Shown here: piece after piece, positions 34,379 through 41,987 of the stretch
Layout of the letters: each line of letters begins with the position of its first letter
Position numbering within the stretch: the first letter of the stretch is position 1
Assembly (NCBI RefSeq): GCF_002160135.1
Contig: NZ_NFJZ01000010.1
Location: 84,998 to 148,997, forward strand
Direction: 5' to 3'
Length of the DNA stretch: 64,000 nucleotides
Origin: Lachnoclostridium sp. An196
GTDB taxonomy: Bacteria > Bacillota > Clostridia > Lachnospirales > Lachnospiraceae
Position numbers and translations under genes: made by a program
The notes under the pieces: generated by a model
Told to the model about the DNA's origin: nothing
The model's input: only the letters and a program-made list of their open reading frames with translations
The model's database searches: none

Positions 34379-35863
34379 CTATTCCTCCGGTATCAATATC
34401 TGCACTTCTGTTCCTTTGTCTTTTCCCTCGCTCCAAATGGAGAATTCCGCGTCACCATGGAAATACAGTTTCAGCCGTTCCATCACGTTTCGGATTCCCA
34501 CACCGTTGGAATCGGATGAAAGATCTTCCCCTCCGGCCTCTCCGGCCAGCACCTGACAAATCCTCTCCTGATCCATTCCGGCGCCGTTGTCCCAGATGCA
34601 GATACAGATCCGGCCGTCTTTCTGATATACAGACAATTCGATTCTCCCTTCCCGATCGAGTCCCCGTATCCCATAATTAACCGCATTCTCCACCAGCGGC
34701 TGAAGAATCATGCTTGGAACTCTCACATCCAGCAGACTTTCATCCACATCCTTTGTAAAATGAATCTCCCCGGCAAACCGCACGTTCAAAATGTAGACAT
34801 AATTATCCACAAGGTGAATTTCTTCCTCCAGCGACGCGTCCTGGTCGTGCTTGCGCACATTGTACCGGAAAAATCCCGCCACATTTTCCAGAAATTCTCC
34901 GGTTCTTCCGGCATCTTCCATCATAGCCAGCTGCGCTCCCGCGTTCAGCGTATTAAAAAGAAAATGCGGATTGATCTGCGCCTGGAGATATTTCAGCTGA
35001 GCATCTTTTAAATGACTCTGCATCATGAGTTCCCGCTCTTTTAACTGATTTTCTCTTTCCATGGTCTCCGTGAGCTGATCGATATAATTGCGGATACTTT
35101 CCACCATCTGGTTGAACGCTCCGGTCACAACGCCTACCTCGTCCATGCTCTGCACAGGAATCTTATCGATGTTGAAATTCCCACGGGCCACTTCATCGGC
35201 CGATTCTGCCAGACGGTGCAGAGGTTTGGTCACCATCCGGGTACTGACCACGATCAGGCTGATATTCCCCAGAATCAGCACCAGCAGCACCCCGAGCGTC
35301 ACGATCTCCGTATAGCGCAGCGAATTCATCAGGATCTGATAGGTTTCCGAATTATTTTTAAACTGTTCATTATTCAGGCTGTAGATAAACGTATGGATCT
35401 CTTCATACAGGACGCAGGCCACTTCATACAGGCTTCCGTACCGTTCCACATTTCTGCCTCTTTTTGCCTGAATGATATCGTCCACCAGAGACAGGTAGTT
35501 TTCTGACAGCCCGCGGATATTTTTCTCCGTCAGGAGCAGCACGTCGTCTGTCACCTGCGTGTTCAGCCCGTCGATCTGCCTGCGGAACTCCTGCTCGCTC
35601 CGGTAATATTCCTCCATGGCCTCTGAGCTTTTGGTATTCAGATAATCCTCTGTGCTGCTCTGCACCTGATCCAGCGCGGCGGACAGTTCGTTCATGCGTA
35701 CATTGCTCATATAGACTTCGTCCACTCTCCCCGTCATACCGTTAATGATCGCCGACATATAAAGGTTGACCGCAAGAATCATCACGCCGGCCAGCACGAA
35801 TATTGTCGTCAGCTTCTGCTGCAGCGACATGGTCTTCCATTTTTCCAGAATCCTGTTTCTCAT
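34379..35863 (-). CDS. YesM-like sensor histidine kinase
   Basis: A 494-residue kinase. The first helix is LTTIFVLAGVMILAVNLYM (16-34); an extracytoplasmic helical region (35-185) and a second helix (about 186-208) follow. Next come HAMP (MVTKPLHRLAESADEVARG), then the His_kinase domain with QAQINPHFLFNTLNAG carrying the phosphorylated His, and an ATPase domain with LVENAVNYGIRG and DNGAGM. Its start overlaps the end of the membrane-anchored binding protein by four bases, which suggests that the binding protein reports ligand to it. Confidence 0.94.
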   Translation of the reverse strand: MRNRILEKWKTMSLQQKLTTIFVLAGVMILAVNLYMSAIINGMTGRVDEVYMSNVRMNELSAALDQVQSSTEDYLNTKSSEAMEEYYRSEQEFRRQIDGLNTQVTDDVLLLTEKNIRGLSENYLSLVDDIIQAKRGRNVERYGSLYEVACVLYEEIHTFIYSLNNEQFKNNSETYQILMNSLRYTEIVTLGVLLVLILGNISLIVVSTRMVTKPLHRLAESADEVARGNFNIDKIPVQSMDEVGVVTGAFNQMVESIRNYIDQLTETMERENQLKERELMMQSHLKDAQLKYLQAQINPHFLFNTLNAGAQLAMMEDAGRTGEFLENVAGFFRYNVRKHDQDASLEEEIHLVDNYVYILNVRFAGEIHFTKDVDESLLDVRVPSMILQPLVENAVNYGIRGLDREGRIELSVYQKDGRICICIWDNGAGMDQERICQVLAGEAGGEDLSSDSNGVGIRNVMERLKLYFHGDAEFSIWSEGKDKGTEVQILIPEE

Positions 35864-36852
35864 AGCTGCTCCATCAGTTCCTCTGCTTCGTCGGGAGTAA
35901 TCACATGGATATCCACCGCCATATAGCCGTTGGTATATCCTGTTTCCACATATTCATCCAATGCTTTTACGCTCAGTTCTCCCATCTGAGCCGTATCCAG
36001 CGCAACTGTCGCCTGGATAATATTTTTCGACACCGCGTCCAGAATCGTATCCGAATCATAATATCCGATCATTTGTACCGTGCCTACTTTGTTGTAATCC
36101 ACAGCCGCAGAATATGCGCAGCGCGTATGTACGGCATTCAGGCACACCAGTACGTCCGGAAGCTCCTCGCCGAGGAATATGTCCCGGATAGATTCCTCCG
36201 CGCTGAAATCTCTGCTGCCGTCAATGGCGTAAGTGTCCACCGTGACCGCATCCAGACTCCCGAGCGCCTCTTCCAGCGTTTCGCGGATTGCCAGCAGAAT
36301 CAGGTTCTGACTGCTGTCCGTCCGGTTTTCATCCAGCAGAACCAGTACCTGCCCGGCGCCTTCCGGAAGCATTTTAAGGATCTGCCTGCCATACTCCTGA
36401 CCGATATTATAGTTGTTGGAACCCACAAAACACTGTCTCCGGCTTTCAATACAGTCGCTTAAGATTGTCACCACCGGTATGCCCGCGTCTACCGCCTCAT
36501 CGATCAGCTCCACAGTCTCTTCCTCGTCATCTCCCGTGACGATGATTCCGTCCACAGAGGCTCGGATCGCCATATCCAGCAGTTCTGTGCGGTCATAATC
36601 CACGGCCAGATTCTCGCCGAAGCGTTCCACATATACGCCGCGTTTTTTCCCCTCCTCAAGAGCGCTCTCATAGACCTCCGCCCAGAAGTCTTCGTCTCCG
36701 CTGCCTGTGATCATGGCATAATGGCGGTTATATGTAGAATAACCTCCTGCTTCTCCCCCTCCCACCCGGTTTCCAAACCAGTAGAGCAGCAGAAACGCCG
36801 CCAGGAATAAGAAAGGCAGAAAAATAAACGCCCCGTTTTTTTTATTTTTCAT
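35860..36852 (-). CDS. Membrane-anchored sugar-binding sensor protein (XylFII-like)
   Basis: A 330-residue protein with an N-terminal basic segment and an uncleaved-looking helix (FIFLPFLFLAAFLLLYWFG, residues 10-28), no lipobox Cys, then a LacI/periplasmic-binding fold (YAMITGSGDEDFWAEVYESA, DGIIVTGDDEEETVELID). It overlaps the kinase gene by four bases. In Clostridium beijerinckii a membrane-anchored xylose-binding protein (XylFII) works with a LytS-type kinase and a YesN regulator to switch on xylFGH. The gene order here matches that scheme. The ligand is unproven. Confidence 0.85.
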   Translation of the reverse strand: MKNKKNGAFIFLPFLFLAAFLLLYWFGNRVGGGEAGGYSTYNRHYAMITGSGDEDFWAEVYESALEEGKKRGVYVERFGENLAVDYDRTELLDMAIRASVDGIIVTGDDEEETVELIDEAVDAGIPVVTILSDCIESRRQCFVGSNNYNIGQEYGRQILKMLPEGAGQVLVLLDENRTDSSQNLILLAIRETLEEALGSLDAVTVDTYAIDGSRDFSAEESIRDIFLGEELPDVLVCLNAVHTRCAYSAAVDYNKVGTVQMIGYYDSDTILDAVSKNIIQATVALDTAQMGELSVKALDEYVETGYTNGYMAVDIHVITPDEAEELMEQL

Positions 36853-36889
36853 TCCTTTCCCTCCAGTTCCACTAAAAATACCTGCAAAA

Positions 36890-36960
36890 AGACTGTCTCG
36901 AAATGGCAGAATCCGCCATTTCTTGACAGTCTCCTCCTATGGCCGGTTTCCGGACCGGCC
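36890..36960 (-). terminator. Double hairpin terminator after the isomerase operon
   Basis: GGCCGGT/ACCGGCC (36941-36960) is followed on the minus strand by a larger hairpin (36890-36932: GACTGTC and AAATGGC pair with GCCATTT and GACAGTC) and then five T. It separates the isomerase operon from the binding-protein/YesMN operon. Confidence 0.8.
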
Positions 36961-36967
36961 TGATAAC

Positions 36968-38452
36968 TTATGCGAACGGATTCTCAGTCGGATAGCGTAC
37001 GCCTGCCGGCTGGTTGTAGCCAATCTCTTTTACATCAACGCCAATATATTTGAATACTTCATACAGCGCTTTGCCATAATGTCCGAATGCAACCGCTCCG
37101 TGATGCGGGAAGTTGCCTTCGATCAGCACATGACGGTAGAAACGCTTCATCTCCGGAATCGCGAAGATGCCGATGGCTCCGAAGGAACGGGTCGCTACCG
37201 GAAGCACCTCTCCGTTTGCCACATACGCACGCAGCTTGTTGTCCGCGGTACTCTGCAGACGGAAGAACGTGATATCGCCCGGTGCAATGTCTCCTTCCAG
37301 AGTTCCCTGAGTCACTTCTTCCGGAAGGCTTCTCGCCATGATCAGCTGATACTTCATCTGGCAGAAGGACAGTTTCTTGCTGCTGGTATTTCCGCAATGG
37401 AAGCCCATGAACACGTCGTTGCTCTTGTAATCATATTTGCCCTTGATGTCCTCATCGTAAATATCATACGGAACAGTATTGTTGATATCCAGCAGGGTTA
37501 CGATATCGTCGCTGACGCAGGTTCCGATGAACTCGCTCAGTGCGCCGTAGATATCCACTTCGCAGGATACCGGGATGCCTCTTCCGGTCAGACGGCTGTT
37601 TACATAGCACGGCACAAAACCAAACTGGGTCTGGAATGCGGGCCAGCATTTTCCTGCGATAGCCACATATTTGCGGTATCCCTTGTGATCTTCCACCCAG
37701 TCAAGCAGCGTCAGTTCATACTGTGCCAGTTTGGAAAGGATCTCCGGCTTTTTGTTGCCTTCGCCCAACTCTGCTTCCATATCTTTTACCACATCTGGGA
37801 TTCTGGGATCGCCCGCATGTTTGTTGTATGCCTCAAAAAGATCCAGCTCGGAATTTTCTTCGATTTCCACGCCCAGATTGTAAAGCTGCTTGATCGGAGC
37901 GTTGCATGCCAGGAAGTTCAGCGGTCTCGGACCGAAGCTGATGATCTTCAGATCGGAAAGTCCGATAACAGCTCTCGCGATCGGAAGGAATTCATGGATC
38001 ATATCTGCGCATTCTTCTGCGGTTCCCACCGGGTACTCCGGAATATACGCGCGAATGTTGCGGAGAGCCAGATTGTAGCTTGCATTCAGCATACCGCAGT
38101 AAGCGTCGCCGCGGCCCTGTACCAGATCTTTGCCCGTCTCTTCTGCCGCCGCCACAAACATCTTCGGTCCGTCGAAATGTTTCGCGAGCAGAGTCTCCGA
38201 GATCTCCGGGCCGAAATTGCCAAGATATACTACCAGGGCATTACAGCCTGCAGCTTTGATATCTTCCAGAGCCTGTACCATGTGGATCTCGCTCTCCACG
38301 ATGCAGACCGGACATTCGTAAATGTCTGCCGCATCATATTTTGCCTGGTAAGCGTCCACCAGCGCTTTTCTTCTGTTCACGGACAGAGATTCCGGGAAAC
38401 AGTCGCGGCTTACTGCCACGATACCAATTTTTACTTTTGGAATGTTCATCAT
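36968..38452 (-). CDS. L-fucose/L-arabinose isomerase family protein
   Basis: A 494-residue ketol-isomerase of the FucI/AraA superfamily. The N-terminal domain begins KVKIGIVAVSRDCFPESLS. VVYLGNFGPEISET and MFVAAAEETGKDLVQGRGDAYCG follow. The C-terminal half has CEVDIYGALSEFIG, VFMGFHCGNTS and NFPHHGAVAFGHYGKAL, where family metal-binding Glu, Asp and His residues are expected. It is shorter than E. coli FucI (591) and similar in size to AraA (500), but it is not a typical AraA. It is last in the xylB operon, so the likely product is a ketopentose or 6-deoxyketohexose passed to that kinase. The second Met is an alternative start. Confidence 0.85.
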   Translation of the reverse strand: MMNIPKVKIGIVAVSRDCFPESLSVNRRKALVDAYQAKYDAADIYECPVCIVESEIHMVQALEDIKAAGCNALVVYLGNFGPEISETLLAKHFDGPKMFVAAAEETGKDLVQGRGDAYCGMLNASYNLALRNIRAYIPEYPVGTAEECADMIHEFLPIARAVIGLSDLKIISFGPRPLNFLACNAPIKQLYNLGVEIEENSELDLFEAYNKHAGDPRIPDVVKDMEAELGEGNKKPEILSKLAQYELTLLDWVEDHKGYRKYVAIAGKCWPAFQTQFGFVPCYVNSRLTGRGIPVSCEVDIYGALSEFIGTCVSDDIVTLLDINNTVPYDIYDEDIKGKYDYKSNDVFMGFHCGNTSSKKLSFCQMKYQLIMARSLPEEVTQGTLEGDIAPGDITFFRLQSTADNKLRAYVANGEVLPVATRSFGAIGIFAIPEMKRFYRHVLIEGNFPHHGAVAFGHYGKALYEVFKYIGVDVKEIGYNQPAGVRYPTENPFA

Positions 38453-38519
38453 GATAGATATCCTCCTATGATTTTATGTTTTGCGGAACCGGTATGGGCC
38501 CGCTGATTCCTGAATATAT

Positions 38520-39149
38520 TTATTGCAATGAATCCTTGATATCGATATTTTTTCCTATCAGGCCGATATGGGATCCTTCCGGAAGTCCGCCCTCCGCATG
38601 ACCGATCAGCCACTTGTTCTTTGCAGTGATCAGCGCGTCTTCCCATCCTTCATGTTTTTCTTCCAGCGGCAGATTCGTATCTCTGGGCAGTACGATCGCT
38701 ACGCGGAAACCGCTCTCATGGACGCAGCAGGGCGCATAATGAAGCGTTGTTGCGTAAAGTTCCACCGCAGTCCCTTTCGGCAGATAAAAAGCTTCTACCA
38801 GAGAAGTATCATAAGTAAAATCTTCCGTAATATCCTGCTGAGCCCCTACCAGCAGCACTGCGTCTTCACCGGCCACGTCAATTTCAGACGAACGGTGGTA
38901 TTCCAGCGCGTTCAGCTTATAGTTCTTGCCATTGCAGTACCCGATCTGGATCGGCAGCTCTCCGTAGCCCTTTTTCTGAAGCTCCGCATACACCGGAAGC
39001 GCTTCCAGTTCCGGTATCGACGGCTCATAAACCACATCGTCCGGAAGCGGGGTGGATTTCAATGCTTCCACAAGCCCGGAAAAGTCCACGTTCTGTACGA
39101 CTTTGCCGTATTTCCGGAATGCGGCGTCTGTCACTTTCTGAATCTTCAT
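38520..39149 (-). CDS. DUF4867 family protein
   Basis: A 209-residue cytoplasmic protein that I place in DUF4867 from its overall sequence (KNYKLNALEYHRSSEIDVAG, AVLLVGAQQDI, VEAFYLPKGTAVELYATTLHYAPC). The spacing of KNYKLNALEYHRSSE, FYLPKGTAVELY and LHYAPC suggests a cupin-like beta barrel similar to ureidoglycolate lyase or sugar-isomerase folds. It lies between xylB and the isomerase in one operon. Its consistent place beside sugar kinases and isomerases points to an epimerase, isomerase or mutarotase-type role, which is inference. No catalytic residues can be named. Confidence 0.7.
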   Translation of the reverse strand: MKIQKVTDAAFRKYGKVVQNVDFSGLVEALKSTPLPDDVVYEPSIPELEALPVYAELQKKGYGELPIQIGYCNGKNYKLNALEYHRSSEIDVAGEDAVLLVGAQQDITEDFTYDTSLVEAFYLPKGTAVELYATTLHYAPCCVHESGFRVAIVLPRDTNLPLEEKHEGWEDALITAKNKWLIGHAEGGLPEGSHIGLIGKNIDIKDSLQ

Positions 39150-39166
39150 GATTCCTTCCTCCTGTT

Positions 39167-40636
39167 TTATTTGATGATTTCAAACAACGGCTTACACGCC
39201 GGATAGATCTCTTTAAACTGCTGATAACGCTCCTCATACTTTGCGGCCAGTTCCGGATCCGGATCCACGGTATCGATCACCTTGACCAGCTTCGCGGCTG
39301 CTTCCTCTACGGTCGCATATTCACCGCATGCCACCGCCGCCAGCATCGCCCCTCCAAGTGCGGGGCCTTCTTCGCTTTCGATCACATCCACTTTGATATT
39401 CATCACATTGGCGATGATCTTCTTCCAAAGCGGGCTCTTGGCACCGCCGCCGCAGATCTTTGTCCGCTCAATATGAATGCCAAGGGATTTCGCCACCTCA
39501 AAAGAATCTCTGAGAGCGAACGCCACTCCTTCCAGCACAGCCTGCGTCATATCTGCCCTGGAAGTATCCATGGTCATGCCGATGAAAGTTCCACGTGCAT
39601 TGGGATTATTATGCGGGGAACGCTCGCCCATCAGGTACGGCAGGAAATACACATGATTCTCACCCAGCCTGGTGATCTTCGCCTGTTCTCCCGCGTAATC
39701 CGCCGTGCCTATAATCTCGTCCATCCACCATTTATTGCAGGAAGCCGCGCTCAGCATGCATCCCATCAGGTGATAATGTCCGTCCGCGTGAGCAAAGGCA
39801 TGCAGCGCGTTATTTTTATCCACCCCGAATTTTTCAGAGGAGATGAAGATCGTTCCGCTGGTTCCCAGAGAAATATTGCACATGCCGTCGCCGACCGTAC
39901 CGGTTCCTACTGCAGCAGCCGCGTTGTCTCCTGCTCCCGCCACGACTTTGACTGTCTGCGGAATATCCAGCTCTGCCGCGATCTCCGGAAGCACGTTCCC
40001 GACTGCTTCATAAGATTCATAGACCTTCGCCAGCTGCTCTTCACGGATTCCGCAGATCTCGAGCATCTCCTTCGACCAGCGGCGGTTCTTCACATCGAAG
40101 ATCAGCATGCCGGACGCATCGGACACATCGGTGCAGTGCACGCCGGACAGCCGGTACGCAATGTAATCCTTCGGAAGCATGATTTTTTCAATCCGGGCGA
40201 AATTCTCCGGCTCTTTATTCTTTACCCAGAGAATTTTCGGCGCCGTAAAACCTGTAAAGGAAATATTCGCCGTGTATTCCGAAAGTTTATCCTTTCCGAT
40301 CACATTGTTCAGATAATCGCACTCTTCATAGGTACGTCCGTCGTTCCAGAGCAGAGCCGGACGGATCACCTTGTCATCTTTGTCCAGGATCACAAGTCCA
40401 TGCATCTGTCCTCCGAAACTGATGCCCGCCACCTGGCTCCTGTCACAGTCTGCCAGAAGTTCTTTCAGTCCGTCCATGGTCTGATTAAACCAGTCCTCCG
40501 GATTCTGCTCCGACCATCCCGGATGCGGGAAATAGATCGGATACTCTCTGGACACAATCTTTTTGATCGTTCCGTTTCCTTCCATCAGAAGCAGCTTCAC
40601 AGCGGAAGTGCCCAGATCCACGCCAATATACAGCAT
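39167..40636 (-). CDS. xylB: Xylulokinase
   Basis: A 489-residue FGGY-family sugar kinase. The ATPase fold opens MLYIGVDLGTSAVKLLLMEG. ISFGGQMHGLVILD carries the Met-His pair that recognises the sugar in xylulokinases. LLWNDGRT, GAGDNAAAAVGTG, LMGERSPHNNPNARG and CGGGAKSPLWKKI follow in family order. It phosphorylates D-xylulose at O5, or possibly another ketopentose given its FucI-like partner. It is first in the operon xylB-DUF4867-isomerase. A palindromic operator lies 43 bases upstream of the ATG, between promoter and gene. Confidence 0.94.
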   Translation of the reverse strand: MLYIGVDLGTSAVKLLLMEGNGTIKKIVSREYPIYFPHPGWSEQNPEDWFNQTMDGLKELLADCDRSQVAGISFGGQMHGLVILDKDDKVIRPALLWNDGRTYEECDYLNNVIGKDKLSEYTANISFTGFTAPKILWVKNKEPENFARIEKIMLPKDYIAYRLSGVHCTDVSDASGMLIFDVKNRRWSKEMLEICGIREEQLAKVYESYEAVGNVLPEIAAELDIPQTVKVVAGAGDNAAAAVGTGTVGDGMCNISLGTSGTIFISSEKFGVDKNNALHAFAHADGHYHLMGCMLSAASCNKWWMDEIIGTADYAGEQAKITRLGENHVYFLPYLMGERSPHNNPNARGTFIGMTMDTSRADMTQAVLEGVAFALRDSFEVAKSLGIHIERTKICGGGAKSPLWKKIIANVMNIKVDVIESEEGPALGGAMLAAVACGEYATVEEAAAKLVKVIDTVDPDPELAAKYEERYQQFKEIYPACKPLFEIIK

Positions 40637-40678
40637 TGATTTATCCTCCTCCTTTATTCATACTTTCTCCACAGTTTG

Positions 40679-40692
40679 CGTGCACGTGCACG
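40679..40692. promoter_or_regulatory. Operator 1 for the LacI-type regulator
   Basis: A 14-bp perfect palindrome, CGTGCACGTGCACG, with the central CG step typical of LacI-family operators. It lies just downstream of the xylB -10 box, where bound repressor would block transcription. The same 12-bp core recurs at 40865. Confidence 0.85.
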
Positions 40693-40702
40693 TTATATGT
40701 TT

Positions 40703-40731
40703 ATATTACCCCTTTTGCATTCTTTTTTCAA
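40703..40731 (-). promoter_or_regulatory. Promoter of the xylB operon
   Basis: TTGAAA (40731-40726) and TAATAT (40708-40703) are 17 bases apart on the minus strand. The predicted transcription start falls about 5 to 8 bases before operator 1. Confidence 0.7.
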
Positions 40732-40821
40732 CAGAATGACACGTTTTTTCTATTCAATCTTAAATTTTTGTGAATCGTGTATAATTTTCAGTTCGAAACA
40801 GGACTCTATCTCCCTTTTTTC

Positions 40822-40829
40822 TGTGCACA
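40822..40829. promoter_or_regulatory. Possible operator half-site
   Basis: TGTGCACA contains the GTGCAC unit found twice in each full operator. It lies between the two full sites. It may be a weak auxiliary site or a chance match. Confidence 0.35.
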
Positions 40830-40864
40830 TTATATGATTTTTTTGTTTTTATTTTTTTATGAGA

Positions 40865-40876
40865 GTGCACGTGCAC
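40865..40876. promoter_or_regulatory. Operator 2 for the LacI-type regulator
   Basis: GTGCACGTGCAC, identical to the core of operator 1. The centres are 185 bp apart, a distance compatible with DNA looping. It lies 12 bases upstream of the -35 box of the regulator gene, which suggests autoregulation or loop formation. Confidence 0.85.
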
Positions 40877-40888
40877 GCTCCGACCGCA

Positions 40889-40917
40889 TTGACAGTTTCT
40901 CCAATTTCATGTATGTT
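40889..40917 (+). promoter_or_regulatory. Promoter of the LacI-type regulator gene
   Basis: TTGACA (40889-40894) and TATGTT (40912-40917) are 17 bases apart, about 30 bases before the ATG at 40947. An AAAGAAAGGG ribosome-binding region follows. Confidence 0.7.
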
Positions 40918-40946
40918 TACAGTAGAAGAAAAAGAAAGGGTTCTCT

Positions 40947-41960
40947 ATGACTACCATCAAAGAAATCGCGGATCTTGCCGGCGTGTCCAGGGGCACCGTG
41001 GACCGGGTGCTCAATAACCGGGGCGCTGTCAGTCCCAAGACAGCCGAAAAGATCATGGACATTGTGCGCGCCATGGATTACCGGCCCAATCGGGCAGGAA
41101 TCACGCTGGCCGCTCAGAAAAAAAAATATAAAATCGGAGTCATCCTTTTCAGTGAAAACAATCCTTTTTTTGATGAAGTGATGGAAGGCGTCCGCATTAA
41201 AGCATCCGAGCTCCAGGATTACGGCATCACCACATTAACCCGGAGGGTGGAATTCGATATGGAAGCCCAGCTGGCTGCCGTAGACGAATTGTTAGGCGAA
41301 GGGATCCACGGGCTGATGCTGGCTCCTTATAACCATATGCGCATTCAGGAAAAAATAGACGAGCTGGTAGAACTTCAGATACCTGTAGTCACCGTCAATA
41401 CCGATATCGACGGTTCCCGCAGGCTTGCCTATGTGGGAAGCGACTATTTCCAGGGGGGATGCACGGCCGCAGGACTTTTTGCCCTCATGACTTCAGGAAC
41501 TGTGGACCTGGGAATTATCACCGGTTCCTCCAATGTTCTCTGCCATACAGAAAGAATCCGGGGTCTCAGGCATGTGCTGGAACAGACTTATCCCCGGATC
41601 CGGATCGCCAGGATCCTGGAAAACCATGACGACGAATTCGAAAGCTATACCCTTACCAGACAGCTGCTGGAAGAATATCCGCATCTGGACGCGGTCTTTT
41701 TTGCAGCGGCAGGTGTCTACGGAGGCTGCCGCGCCATCCGGGAGTCCGGATGCCATCCCAAAGTCATTACCTTCGACGAAGTTCCTACTACTTTGGAAAT
41801 GCTGAAGGATGGGATAATCTCTGCCACTATCAGCCAGCAGCCGGTACGGCAGGGATCCCGTTCCCTGGATATCCTTTTTGAATATCTGACTTCCGGCATC
41901 CTTCCGGAGCAGGAACAGAATTTTGTGGAATTATCTATCAAAATACGGGAAAATATCTGA
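40947..41960 (+). CDS. LacI-family transcriptional regulator
   Basis: A 337-residue repressor. The N-terminal helix-turn-helix reads TIKEIADLAGVSRGTVDRVLNN, then a hinge region (YRPNRAGITLAAQKKK) and a type I periplasmic-binding effector domain (about 62-337) with VILFSENNPFFDEVMEGV and VTVNTDIDGSRRLAYVGSDYFQGG. The regulator is divergent from the xylB operon, and both promoters carry GTGCACGTGCAC. The HTH has Arg-Gly-Thr-Val-Asp-Arg where many LacI members have V-S-x-x-T-V-S-R. The effector is probably the sugar or its isomerised form. Confidence 0.93.
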   Translation: MTTIKEIADLAGVSRGTVDRVLNNRGAVSPKTAEKIMDIVRAMDYRPNRAGITLAAQKKKYKIGVILFSENNPFFDEVMEGVRIKASELQDYGITTLTRRVEFDMEAQLAAVDELLGEGIHGLMLAPYNHMRIQEKIDELVELQIPVVTVNTDIDGSRRLAYVGSDYFQGGCTAAGLFALMTSGTVDLGIITGSSNVLCHTERIRGLRHVLEQTYPRIRIARILENHDDEFESYTLTRQLLEEYPHLDAVFFAAAGVYGGCRAIRESGCHPKVITFDEVPTTLEMLKDGIISATISQQPVRQGSRSLDILFEYLTSGILPEQEQNFVELSIKIRENI

Positions 41961-41987
41961 CGCTGAGCTGTTTACCAGCTCAGCGTC
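41959..41987. terminator. Shared bidirectional terminator overlapping two stop codons
   Basis: GACGCTGAGCTG (41959-41970) pairs perfectly with CAGCTCAGCGTC (41976-41987), loop TTTAC. It begins inside the lacI-type stop codon. The other arm encodes the last residues (LTLSW) of the convergent transglutaminase-like gene. Confidence 0.8.

Noticed and set aside
36923..38506. A 527-codon plus-strand open frame opposite the isomerase gene
   Set aside because: The minus-strand isomerase has full family motifs and a ribosome-binding site; the plus-strand frame has neither.
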